A DNA stretch of 64,000 bases from Pseudomonas gingeri (lineage in GTDB: Bacteria; Pseudomonadota; Gammaproteobacteria; Pseudomonadales; Pseudomonadaceae): positions 281,585 through 345,584 of the forward strand of contig NZ_JACAQA010000009.1 of the NCBI RefSeq assembly GCF_013385425.1. Reading direction: 5' to 3'. This document shows, piece by piece, positions 56,701 to 63,983 of this stretch. Each line of letters starts with the position of its first letter. Position 1 is the first letter of the stretch. The position numbers were made by a program, and so were the translations under genes. A model generated the notes under the pieces. The model searched no databases, was not told where the DNA came from, and saw only the letters and a program-made list of their open reading frames with translations.

Positions 56701-59664
56701 CGGTTTTTCCATGAGGCGCAGAGTGCCCATGAAGCGCTGATCAACATGTTCGACGAACTGGCCGCCGGCCAGGAAATCAAGGCGCAACCGGAGCGACTGC
56801 GGGCCCTGCGCGAGCTGCTCGACGAAGCTCTCGATCCATCCGCCACCGGCCTGATCAAGACTGACGGCAGCCGCGCCCTGAGCATCGCCGAACTGGGCGC
56901 CGCCACCGCCGAAGCGAGCCAGGCCCTCGATGAAGTGGACCTCGACGACGAGATCGTGGTGATCTTCCTCGAAGAAGCCGCGGATATCCTCGACAGTGCC
57001 GGGCTGGCCTTGCAGCGCTGGCTCGACGATCCGGACAACGCCGCGCCGCTGCTGTCCCTGCAACGGGACCTGCACACCCTCAAGGGCGGCGCGCGCATGG
57101 CCGAGATCGGCCCGGTGGGCGATCTGGCCCACGAACTGGAAAATCTCTACGAAGGCCTGGTGGACCGGCGCTTCAACCATTCTCCCGAACTGGCGCTGCT
57201 GTTACAGAAAAGCCATGACCGCCTGGCGGTCCTGCTGGACCAGCTTCAAGGGCATCAGCCCCTGGGCGATCCGAGTGCGCTGATCGAGTGCTTGCGCCAG
57301 TTTCGCCAGGGCAGCAGCGCACCGCTGGAGGTGAGCGAGGCCGCCGAAGCGCCCACGTCGGTGACCGGCAACGATCCGGAGTTGCTGGAGATCTTCCTCG
57401 AAGAGGGGTTCGATATCCTCGAAAGCTCCGGCGCGGCCTTGCTGCGCTGGCAGGCTGAGCCGGCAAATCGCCAGGACGTGGAAACCCTGCTGCGTGACCT
57501 GCACACCCTCAAGGGCAGCGCGCGCATGGTGGAAATCGTGCCGATCGGCGACCTGGCCCACGAGCTGGAGTTTCTTTACGAAGGGCTGTCGGCCGGGCTG
57601 CTGCAACCGGGTCCGGAGCTGTTCGGCTTGTTGCAGGCCGGCCATGACCGGCTGGCGCATATGCTCGATGCGGTGCGCGCCGAACAGCCGGTGCTGCCCG
57701 CCGATGCGCTGATCCAGGATATCCAGGCGTTTGGCCGGCAGTCGCCGGTCAATCTGCCGGTCGCGACCCCGGTTGTCGCGCCGGCAGCACCCAAGCCCGA
57801 GGCCCCGACGGTCGCCGAGGCCGAGCGGGCGGCCCAGGATATGGTCAAGGTTTCGGCGGATGTGCTCGAAGACCTGGTCAACCTGGCGGGTGAAACCTCG
57901 ATCTTCCGTGGCCGTATCGAGCAGCAGGTCAACGACGCCAGGATCGCGCTCAACGAAATGGAGACCACCATCGAGCGTATGCGCGATCAGTTGCGCCGCC
58001 TCGACACCGAGACCCAGGGGCGGATTCTCAGTCGCCAGCAGGTGGAAGCCGAACGCCTGGGTTATGAAGAATTCGACCCGCTGGAAATGGACCGGCATTC
58101 GCAGTTGCAGCAATTGTCCCGGGCCTTGTTCGAATCCGCCTCCGACCTGCTGGACCTCAAGGAGACCCTGTCCGGGCGCAACCAGGATGCGGAAAACCTC
58201 CTGGCGCAGCAGGCGCGGGTCAACACCCAGTTGCAGGAAGGCCTGATGCGCACGCGCATGGTGCCGTTCGAGCGTCTGGTGCCGCGCCTCAAGCGTATCG
58301 TCCGGCAGGTGGCGGGGGAGTTGGGCAAGGAAGTCGATTTCGTGGTCGGCAATGCCGAGGGCGAGATGGACCGCAATGTGCTGGAACGCATGGTCGCGCC
58401 CCTGGAGCATATGTTGCGCAATGCCGTCGACCACGGCCTGGAAAGTGCCGAAGGCCGGCGTGCGGCCGGGAAACCGGAGCAGGGGCTGATCAGCCTGGAC
58501 CTGTCCCACGAAGGTGGCGACATCGTCTTCGATATACGTGACGACGGCGCCGGGGTACCCCTCGAAGCGGTACGGCGCAAGGCGATCAAGCGCGGTCTGC
58601 TGGAGCCGGACATGCCGATCAGTGATCGCGACGTGTTGCAGTTCATCCTCCAGCCGGGCTTTTCCACGGCGGAAAAGATCACCCAGATTTCCGGGCGCGG
58701 CGTGGGTATGGACGTGGTTCACGAAGAGGTGCGGCAACTGGGCGGCACCATGCGTATCGACTCCATCCCGGGGCAGGGCGTGCACTTCCAGATCCGCCTG
58801 CCGTTCAGCGTCTCGGTGAACCGTGCATTGATGGTGCAATGCGCCGACGAGCAATACGCGGTGCCGCTGAACACCGTCGAAGGGCTGGTGCGGGTCTTGC
58901 CGAGTGAGCTGGAAGATTATTACCAGCTCGATCCGCCACGCTACGAATACGCCGGGCAGACCTACGAACTGCGTTACCTCGGCGAACTGCTGCAAACCGT
59001 GGGCAAGCCGAAATTATTCGGCCAGAGCCTGGCGTTGCCGGTGTTGCTGGTGCACTGCAACGATCAGCGCATGGCGCTGCAAGTGGATGCCCTGGCGGGA
59101 TCGCGGGAAATCGTGGTGAAGAACCTCGGGCCGCAGTTCGCCGCGGTACCGGGGCTGTCGGGGGCGACCATCCTGGGCGACGGTCGCGTGGTGCTGATTC
59201 TCGATTTGCTCGCCCATGTGCGCAACGCCTTGTCGCGGGCGCCGGTACAGTCCATGTCCAGTGGTACCAGCGTGGATGCGACGCCGGTGCGTCCGACCCT
59301 GGTCATGGTGGTGGACGACTCGGTCACCGTACGCAAGGTCACCAGTCGCCTGTTGGAGCGCAACGGCATGAACGTGTTGACGGCCAAGGATGGGGTGGAC
59401 GCCATGATGTTGCTGGAGGAGCACACCCCGGACCTGATGCTGCTGGACATTGAAATGCCGCGTATGGACGGTTTTGAGGTGGCGACGCGGATCCGCAACG
59501 ATGAGCGCCTCAAGGACCTGCCGATTATCATGATCACCTCGCGTACCGGGCAGAAACACCGGGACCGGGCCATGGCCATTGGGGTCAACGAATACCTGGG
59601 CAAGCCGTACCAGGAGTCGGCGTTGCTGGAAAGCATCGCCTATTGGAGTCAGCTCCATGCATGA
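53737..59664 (+). CDS. chpA: Multidomain chemosensory kinase ChpA
   Basis: A 1975-residue CheA-type hybrid kinase controlling pili and surface signalling. An N-terminal Hpt-like helix bundle (IHQVHGSLQMVEF near residue 48) is followed by four clear Hpt H-boxes: FHTLKGSGRMV (about 669), LHTLKGSAYVA (811), LHTLKGGARMA (1112) and LHTLKGSARMV (1255). Next come the dimerisation region, HATPase (LRNAVDHGLESA near 1560, GRGVGMDVVHEEV near 1670), CheW domain and a C-terminal receiver (MVVDDSVTVRKV, Asp in LLDIEMPRMDG). P. aeruginosa ChpA is about 2470 residues with more phosphotransfer units, so this form is shorter. It starts ten bases after pilJ; pilK, which lies there in P. aeruginosa, is absent. 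Confidence 0.96.
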   Translation: MSDQHDYVALEWVKGEIADTLKQARQALDAFDEPTHSALDIAECLECIHQVHGSLQMVEFYGAALLAEETEALALAVQQGRVVDLPEALKLLRQALGQMPLYLDRVHSARRDLPLVVLPLLNDLRSARGESLLSETSLFSPTLPELPPLDEATLAELTPAELPALLRKLRQMLQTALVGLLREQDDETNLGYMAKVFARLEILCLNAPLGALWQVASALVEGMLAGVIANSPALRSLLKDSDKELKRLLEQGIAGINQPAPEELLKSLLFYIAKARQPTAQMLALKERYGLDEALPDTAVVDEERARLAGPDRDAMRSVVAALCEELVRCKERLDLFVRGDRQHTDELSSLLAPLRQIADTLAVLGFGQPRKVIIDQTAVVLGLVQGQREPNDSVLMDVAGALLYVEATLAGMIGTVEPESREESRLPTTDLTQIHQLVVKESRICLQQAKDLIIEYIDADWDRERLLPLPELLTSVRGALSMIPLGRAASLLETCNRYIHDHLLNGPQPPSWQQLDRLADALSSIEYYLERLGEDHEAPGERVLDMAEESLDALGYTPAEQDVPVLEDVLSPNEAQVMQDLQVLDNPQVVQSLADVLASPVSALNPPARQVPGSLLPPPGDEAPVDDELREVFLEECAEVLDVLREYLPRWALNTESKSALTELRRAFHTLKGSGRMVRALVLGELAWAVENLLNRVLEHSVEADAPVHQLLDDVLQVLPELVSEFAEQAQRQRDDVDLLAARAHELAGSAADEATPGDVGETDDEAIDRQLLDIFRNEAETHLDSLNHFLEEATEHLPLAASDELQRALHTLKGSAYVAGVRPIAELAAPFYHLVREFKAHLLPLDLDEVELLLEAEVLLHQGLKQLADDPLAAIDGAAELIRRAEALLAARLESLLSVTSGTKRDPQLINNFLAQGMDILLDAENLLLRWQQHPGEREELNSLLDELTTLGQGAHSADLHPVDELCEALLDLYGAVEESSLAVSERFFHEAQSAHEALINMFDELAAGQEIKAQPERLRALRELLDEALDPSATGLIKTDGSRALSIAELGAATAEASQALDEVDLDDEIVVIFLEEAADILDSAGLALQRWLDDPDNAAPLLSLQRDLHTLKGGARMAEIGPVGDLAHELENLYEGLVDRRFNHSPELALLLQKSHDRLAVLLDQLQGHQPLGDPSALIECLRQFRQGSSAPLEVSEAAEAPTSVTGNDPELLEIFLEEGFDILESSGAALLRWQAEPANRQDVETLLRDLHTLKGSARMVEIVPIGDLAHELEFLYEGLSAGLLQPGPELFGLLQAGHDRLAHMLDAVRAEQPVLPADALIQDIQAFGRQSPVNLPVATPVVAPAAPKPEAPTVAEAERAAQDMVKVSADVLEDLVNLAGETSIFRGRIEQQVNDARIALNEMETTIERMRDQLRRLDTETQGRILSRQQVEAERLGYEEFDPLEMDRHSQLQQLSRALFESASDLLDLKETLSGRNQDAENLLAQQARVNTQLQEGLMRTRMVPFERLVPRLKRIVRQVAGELGKEVDFVVGNAEGEMDRNVLERMVAPLEHMLRNAVDHGLESAEGRRAAGKPEQGLISLDLSHEGGDIVFDIRDDGAGVPLEAVRRKAIKRGLLEPDMPISDRDVLQFILQPGFSTAEKITQISGRGVGMDVVHEEVRQLGGTMRIDSIPGQGVHFQIRLPFSVSVNRALMVQCADEQYAVPLNTVEGLVRVLPSELEDYYQLDPPRYEYAGQTYELRYLGELLQTVGKPKLFGQSLALPVLLVHCNDQRMALQVDALAGSREIVVKNLGPQFAAVPGLSGATILGDGRVVLILDLLAHVRNALSRAPVQSMSSGTSVDATPVRPTLVMVVDDSVTVRKVTSRLLERNGMNVLTAKDGVDAMMLLEEHTPDLMLLDIEMPRMDGFEVATRIRNDERLKDLPIIMITSRTGQKHRDRAMAIGVNEYLGKPYQESALLESIAYWSQLHA

Positions 59665-60112
59665 ACACAGCACCAGCAGCCTGACAGGGTTGATGCTGCC
59701 GTTGGCGGACCGTTACCTGTTGCTGCCCAATGTCGCGGTGGCGGAGTTGATCGACTACCAGCGCGGCGAGCCGGCCAGCGATGCGCCGCCGTGGTATCTG
59801 CGGCAGGTGACCTGGCGCAACCAGCAATTGCCGTTGATCAGCTTCGAGGCGGCCTGCGGTTGTCCGCTGGCGGTGGGGGATCGGGCACGGATCGTGGTGC
59901 TCAATGCCCTGGGCGGGCGGCCGGAATTGAAGTTTATCGCGCTGGTGATCCAGGGGATTCCGCGTTCGTACAAACTCGACAGCCAGCTGAGTTTTGTCGA
60001 TGTGCCGCTGTGTCGGTTGGAGAAGGCGGCGGTGCAGGTCGGCGAGTGGGTGGCGAAGGTGCCGGACCTGCTGGGGCTGGAGCAGTTGGTGTTGGAGTCC
60101 GGGTTGGCCTGA
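59657..60112 (+). CDS. chpC: CheW-like protein ChpC
   Basis: A 151-residue CheW-like protein that matches ChpC of the Pil-Chp system, an adaptor for auxiliary receptors. The start at 59657 overlaps the chpA end by eight bases, so the two are coupled. In P. aeruginosa chpB (methylesterase) lies between chpA and chpC; it is absent here. The last 49 codons are duplicated, with divergence, at 60825-60974, so the 3' end of this gene may have come in with the insert that follows. Confidence 0.88.
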   Translation: MHEHSTSSLTGLMLPLADRYLLLPNVAVAELIDYQRGEPASDAPPWYLRQVTWRNQQLPLISFEAACGCPLAVGDRARIVVLNALGGRPELKFIALVIQGIPRSYKLDSQLSFVDVPLCRLEKAAVQVGEWVAKVPDLLGLEQLVLESGLA

Positions 60113-60135
60113 CAACCCGGACCCGGAGTAACTTT

Positions 60136-60639
60136 CTATTTAACGGGAGTCCGCACAACCTTGATGTCATCGATGTCTATCTTACGGGACACGCCGGGCC
60201 CTGTCCCATTACGCGCACCGATCAAGAGATGGCTCAAGTTATTGGAGTAGACAACTAGGATTTTGATTGGATCACCTTGGAGCCACTCGTTGGTTGGTGT
60301 GTACTCATCTATAAAAAAATTGTTATAGGCTATCGAGAAGTGCTGTGTAATCACGCCCGTGATCGTTGTTGCTTCCCCCGGCTCCGGCGGGTAAACACGG
60401 TATTTGAAGGATATTTCAAGCCACTCTTTTTCCTGCTCTTTGCCAGAAAGGGTAAACATCTTGAAGAGAGAGGGCAGAAACGTGTTTGGGGGTCTCCATT
60501 CCAGCTTGCCGGACCAGAAAGTATTCGGGCCTTCCGGGCCAGCTTCCGTTTTGAGTATCCCGTCTGGAGATCCAATCTCATTTTCCCATCCGTTCCTTTC
60601 TCCATTTTCGAAATCGGTAAAATCATCCAGGTTCTTCAT
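60136..60639 (-). CDS. Hypothetical beta-rich protein in the chpC insert
   Basis: I cannot name this 167-residue protein. The start at 60639 (MKNLDDFTDFENGERNGWEN) is chosen over a 29-codon longer frame because the upstream part has backbone-like Arg/Pro-rich shadow composition. Alternating hydrophobic strands, the opening DFENGERNGWENE and the closing RKIDIDDIKVVR are the usual look of a jelly-roll carbohydrate-binding or lectin-like domain. There is no signal peptide. It is AT-richer than the surrounding genes and is the only gene in the segment between chpC and the chpC remnant. A perfect palindrome (60742-60757) lies about 100 bases upstream. Confidence 0.6.
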   Translation of the reverse strand: MKNLDDFTDFENGERNGWENEIGSPDGILKTEAGPEGPNTFWSGKLEWRPPNTFLPSLFKMFTLSGKEQEKEWLEISFKYRVYPPEPGEATTITGVITQHFSIAYNNFFIDEYTPTNEWLQGDPIKILVVYSNNLSHLLIGARNGTGPGVSRKIDIDDIKVVRTPVK

Positions 60640-60741
60640 CTTGGTTTCTCCGGTCACTGGCGCTTTTGACCCTGCCCGTGGAGCCGGACATTGGAGATCG
60701 CAGCGCCACCTGATTGGGCGCTGCAAATGGTGGGAGGTCTA

Positions 60742-60757
60742 CTGTCAGAACTGACAG
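60742..60757 (-). promoter_or_regulatory. Palindrome CTGTCAGAACTGACAG upstream of the insert gene
   Basis: CTGTCAG and CTGACAG form a perfect 7-bp inverted repeat around AA. It has the outer CTGT-N8-ACAG spacing of LexA boxes, but the centre is not AT-rich, so I do not call it LexA. It lies about 100 bases before the start of the 167-residue gene and is a candidate operator for it. Confidence 0.5.
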
Positions 60758-60824
60758 GTCGAAGTCACTATCCGACAAAAGGTTCTGATGCTTTCGCAAC
60801 AAAGAATCGCCTCTGGCCTCGATA

Positions 60825-60974
60825 CGTTCGTACAAGCTCGACAGCCAGTTGAGTTTTATCGATGTGCCGCTGTGCCGGCTGGAGAGGTCGGCGGCGCAGG
60901 TCGGCGAATGGGTGGCGAAGGTGCCGGACCTGCTGGGGTTGGAGCAGTTGGTGCTGGAGTCGGGGTTGGCTTGA
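60825..60974 (+). pseudogene. Remnant of the 3' end of chpC
   Basis: This segment encodes the last 48 residues of ChpC with the stop codon (SYKLDSQLSFIDVPLCRLER onward to LVLESGLA). It differs from the intact gene at about 13 of 147 bases, mostly synonymous, with four conservative changes. It has no start codon or ribosome site of its own. It is in the same orientation as chpC and is followed by a REP pair, as a normal gene end would be, so it is probably the original end of the resident chpC, displaced by the insert. Confidence 0.92.
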
Positions 60975-61021
60975 CGAACGGCCGGTTTTTTTCGTTCACA
61001 GGCCTCGCAGATGACATCACC

Positions 61022-61116
61022 CTGTAGGAGCCGGCTTGCTGGCGATGATGCTGGTACATTCGACACATTATCTGCGCTGTGCACATCGCTATCGCCAGCA
61101 AGCTGGCTCCTACAGG
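61022..61116. repeat. REP pair (inverted), GCCGGCTTGCTGGC type
   Basis: CTGTAGGAGCCGGCTTGCTG at 61023-61042 faces CGCCAGCAAGCTGGCTCCTA at about 61093-61112. This is a fourth core class in the window (CCGGCTTGCTGGCG). It follows the chpC remnant. Confidence 0.9.
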
Positions 61117-61129
61117 TTTTATGGCGTTT

Positions 61130-61464
61130 TTACGGACGTACCACTACCCGCTCATCCAACGCCGAATTCACGAATGCCCGCGCCATCTCGATCAGGTGCA
61201 CGACGCCCAGCACCACCTTTCGGTTTGACCCACTGAGGTTTTCTACCGCTTCGTAGGCGGTAGCGGCTGCTGCTTCCAACAGTTCATAAGCAGTGACGAG
61301 GGATTCCTCGGAACGCACATCCACCCGAATCTGATACAGGCTTTCAGGCAGTTTGTAGCGAATGGGTGGTTCTGCCGGTGGCAGGTTGTAGTGGGCGAAT
61401 ATGCGCTCGATGTCGGCGTCTATCGGGTTAAGTGTGACGGGTGGGTCGGGGTTATCTTCGACAT
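61130..61464 (-). pseudogene. DUF6124-like gene, apparently frameshifted at its start
   Basis: The open frame from about 61470 down to 61130 encodes a protein resembling the DUF6124 family of pseudomonads (block SYELLEAAAATAYEAVENLS-like, then NRKVVLGVVHLIEMARAFVN). It has no in-frame ATG at a sensible place. An ATG at 61464, with GAGAGAG upstream, starts the usual family beginning MSKITP but in another frame that stops after 14 codons. A single shift in the C-rich tract near 61445 would join the two. So it is either a young pseudogene, a sequencing slip, or a 64-residue protein from the GTG at 61324. Function of the family is unknown. Confidence 0.5.
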
Positions 61465-61671
61465 TGATTTAGCTCTCTCAACGCAGGTTGAGCTGCTACC
61501 GAGACGCTACTACACGACAGGGTGGCAGCTGTACGCAGGTTAGTAGCCGGCGAGCTAAGAACCGGTGCACCGAGGTGCCCTGCGCACAGCCACCATAACG
61601 CGCAGGCAACAAACAGTGCCTGACAGGACGGTGACGCATTGCGCCTTAGCTAAACAGCGGGCTACTAAACC
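61464..61671 (-). ncRNA. Long structured leader upstream of the DUF6124-like gene
   Basis: On the minus strand the 200 bases before the DUF6124-like start can fold extensively. GGTTTAGTAGCC (61660-61671) pairs with GGCTACTAACC (61538-61548), continuing through TTAGCTAA/CTTAGCTCGCC. Inside lies a CCTGCGC/GCGCAGG stem (61579-61606) and other short stems. A final CTCAAC-CTGC-GTTGAG hairpin (about 61477-61492) abuts the ribosome site. This looks like a regulatory or antisense-type RNA element. The RNA family is not proven; the C4 antisense RNA family is one to test. Confidence 0.45.
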
Positions 61672-62035
61672 CGATCACTGAATTGGCAGTGACGAACGAA
61701 GACTAGACCAGGTGTTTTGGCAGGCGCAAGCCGCCGGGATTTTCTAGGAAATTTCACTCAATAGAAAGAGTGGTGTCTTATAACGAACGACTGGCCGTTG
61801 CTGCGATTTTTCTTCGTTCACAAAAACAGTGACAACCACACTTTAATCGCTCCCTCCGATAAAACGTGGTCTGTCCCGGAAAAGCTCGATACGGACACCG
61901 GCGGTTACCGTCCACAACAAGGGACGGCGGACGCCATTGGGAGCGCGATCTGAACCTGCACTACATCGTGCAATCAGTGCCCGGCCAAGGACCTTCGCTG
62001 CAACAGTCCCACGTCACCCATCGCGCCAACAGCAG
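61672..62035. other. Unassigned stretch with decayed coding character
   Basis: I see no intact gene here. Frames on both strands are short and switch often. The part up to about 61860 is AT-rich and could hold promoters; the part from 61860 on is GC-rich and continues the decayed minus-strand coding region described next. Confidence 0.4.
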
Positions 62036-62314
62036 TCAGGGCGGCGATGACATCGACCGGCCGTACCTCGTCATTGAGTACCCGCTCGAGCTGGGGGCCG
62101 TTCTGACATTTCCGCCGCTGAATAAGATTTTGGCAACGGTTCGATGTTCTTCTCCTCGACCCCGGCATGCGGGTCGGCCTGTCTGTTCATCGTCGCCAAT
62201 GTGCGTATCGCCGACGTCAGCGGCCTGGACGGACTGCCCGATAACCGCCACTGCAGTCCCCGCCAACAGTTTCCGACGCGTGACGGCGGACACACTTCTG
62301 CTATTCTCAGCCAT
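62036..62314 (-). pseudogene. Decayed gene with Tat-type signal peptide start
   Basis: The frame opens with MAENSRSVSAVTRRKLLAGT followed by AVAVIGQSVQA, a convincing twin-arginine signal peptide, but the following 60 residues have no protein-like pattern. Better coding character then appears in the other minus-strand frames (for example VLNDEVRPVDVIAALTAVGA around 62040-62070). That pattern suggests a Tat-exported enzyme gene broken by frameshifts. The original product cannot be named. Confidence 0.4.
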
Positions 62315-62339
62315 GATCCGAGCTCCCTAAGGACTTAAA

Positions 62340-62408
62340 TGACGATAACGAGCAAGCAGTCGAGAGCGGCAAGAGCGCTACTGCAGTGGGACCAGAAGGC
62401 GGGCTGAA
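62340..62408 (+). pseudogene. N-terminal remnant of an XRE-type regulator
   Basis: The short frame MTITSKQSRAARALLQWDQK ends at a TGA after 22 codons. It matches the first helix of the many XRE regulators that begin with an ITxxQxRAARALLxWxQ pattern. Nothing of the rest of the helix-turn-helix follows. It lies 70 bases upstream of the S8 protease gene and is probably a cut-off regulator. Confidence 0.5.
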
Positions 62409-62479
62409 GCTGGACATACCCAGCCCTGGCTGCAGTTTGCGGGGCAAGTAATTCTCAGTATGCTCCATGGAGGTGCGTG

Positions 62480-63832
62480 ATGAATGAAGCCTATAACTTA
62501 CTTGTGAAGTTCACTCCAGACAGTATTTCCAATGTAACAAATGGAAAGATATTTTTTCATGAATCAGAAAAACTAGCAAAGGATGCGAGTTTTTTATCTG
62601 ATTTAGAATATCGCCATGCCATTCCAGGATTGGCAGAGACGGGCAAAATAAAAAACGAAGAAAATAGTATTGATTTTTCTCAATATAAGGGGCTCGTCTA
62701 TATCAAAAACGCACCCTCCATGTCATTTGAAGAATTGCAGCGCCTCGCAACGGCGTTGAGGGATATGGATATTGTAGAATATGTTGAAATTGAGCCAGTC
62801 GAGCCTGAGGTTGATCCAGTCGGGCCTGCTCCGACGCCGTCAGGCGAATGTACAGCAGGCCCCACAAGTACAACTCCGAACTTCGTTGATCGGCAAGAGT
62901 ATCTCCAAGGTGATTTGGGATCAAATGTCATTGGTATTGATGCCATGAATGCTTGGCGATTATTTGAGGCTACCGGGCGAGGAATTAGATGTGCAGATAT
63001 CGAAAACGGCGAGTTTTCTTACGATCATGAAGATCTGGAAGGCGCTAATTTTATAGAGCTCGTTCCAATGCCCGGTGAGAATACCAATGACCACGGGACT
63101 CAAGTTGCTGGTGTCGTCTTTGCTAGAAACAATGGATTTGGCATGCTGGGCGTTGCCTATGAAGTTGATGTATTTTACGGGATTTCGCAGGGTCCTCTTG
63201 GTCGCGTTGGCGGTATTGCTGAGGGTTTGAAACATTTAAGAGCCGGAGACGTATTTATATATGAAATGCAAACGGGCGGCCGTGAGGGCCGATTGGTACC
63301 CGCTGATTTTAATAGGGGTGTTTGGGACATAACAAAACAGGCCACTGATGCTGGAATTATTGTTGTCGCCGCTGCCGGTAATGGTCATGAAGATTTAGAC
63401 CATCCGTTTTATGAGGAATATAGAAGCCGTGGCGACAATGGAAGTATTCTCGTCGGCTCTGGAACACGGACCGGCCGTAATTGCTCCGTTTTTTCTACAT
63501 ATGGTAGCCCGATACATTTACAGGGGTGGGGTGGTGATGGGTATGTGGCTACTTGCGGCGTTGGTGATCTTTTTAATGAGGGGCGTACGAGGACTTATGC
63601 CGCAGAGTTTGCAGGAACCTCTGCGGCCACGGCAATTGTAGGAGCAGCCGTCATTGCGGTGCAGTCATGGTTTAAAAGGACTGGCACGGTAATAACGCCA
63701 AGACACATGAGAGAGCTATTAATTCGGACGGGTACACCTCAAGGAACAGGTGGACATATCGGTCCACTTCCCCATATCGTGAACGCCATTGCTTCAATGT
63801 CTGCGGTCGAACTGCCGGCGCCGGCGATCTAA
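62480..63832 (+). CDS. S8 family (subtilisin-like) serine protease without signal peptide
   Basis: A 450-residue subtilase. The triad is Asp173 (IRCADIENGEF), His205 (NDHGTQVAGVVF) and Ser381 (FAGTSAATAIVGAA); the oxyanion Asn is probably in VVAAAGNGHED. Residues 1-150 form a non-catalytic N-terminal part ending in a Glu/Pro/Val-rich linker with repeated EP/VDP units, perhaps a propeptide. There is no signal peptide, so it works inside the cell or leaves by a dedicated secretion system. GGAGGT precedes the ATG at 62480. The gene is AT-rich, unlike its GC-rich flanks, and lies in decayed DNA, so it is probably acquired. Confidence 0.88.
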   Translation: MNEAYNLLVKFTPDSISNVTNGKIFFHESEKLAKDASFLSDLEYRHAIPGLAETGKIKNEENSIDFSQYKGLVYIKNAPSMSFEELQRLATALRDMDIVEYVEIEPVEPEVDPVGPAPTPSGECTAGPTSTTPNFVDRQEYLQGDLGSNVIGIDAMNAWRLFEATGRGIRCADIENGEFSYDHEDLEGANFIELVPMPGENTNDHGTQVAGVVFARNNGFGMLGVAYEVDVFYGISQGPLGRVGGIAEGLKHLRAGDVFIYEMQTGGREGRLVPADFNRGVWDITKQATDAGIIVVAAAGNGHEDLDHPFYEEYRSRGDNGSILVGSGTRTGRNCSVFSTYGSPIHLQGWGGDGYVATCGVGDLFNEGRTRTYAAEFAGTSAATAIVGAAVIAVQSWFKRTGTVITPRHMRELLIRTGTPQGTGGHIGPLPHIVNAIASMSAVELPAPAI

Positions 63833-63983
63833 AGAGGTCAGCAGCCGCCAGCTCGATCCGCTGGCGGCGTTGACCACGCTGACGGTGCTGGTGTCGCAAT
63901 ACGATGATATCGCAAGTGCCGACCAGATCAGTGTGATACAAGGCCAGTCAAACTGGGGTCGTTCTGACCCTGGCGCAGCGTAA
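63833..63983 (+). pseudogene. Possible C-terminal remnant of an unidentified gene
   Basis: Right after the protease stop a GC-rich frame reads VSSRQLDPLAALTTLTVLVS and on to NWGRSDPGAA with a stop at 63981. It looks protein-like but has no start codon or ribosome site in this frame. It may be the end of a gene cut by insertion of the protease gene. An ATG at 63991 could begin another gene that leaves the window. Confidence 0.35.

Noticed and set aside
55624..57180. 518-residue minus-strand frame inside chpA
   Set aside because: Antisense shadow caused by strong codon bias of chpA; Gln/Val/Arg-rich without domain structure.
60742..60757. LexA (SOS) box
   Set aside because: Outer CTGT/ACAG spacing fits, but the centre CAGAACTG is not the AT-rich core expected; reported only as an unassigned palindrome.
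61866..62330. 154-residue plus-strand frame before the subtilase
   Set aside because: No protein-like pattern; the minus strand of the same stretch has a Tat signal peptide and coding-like segments.
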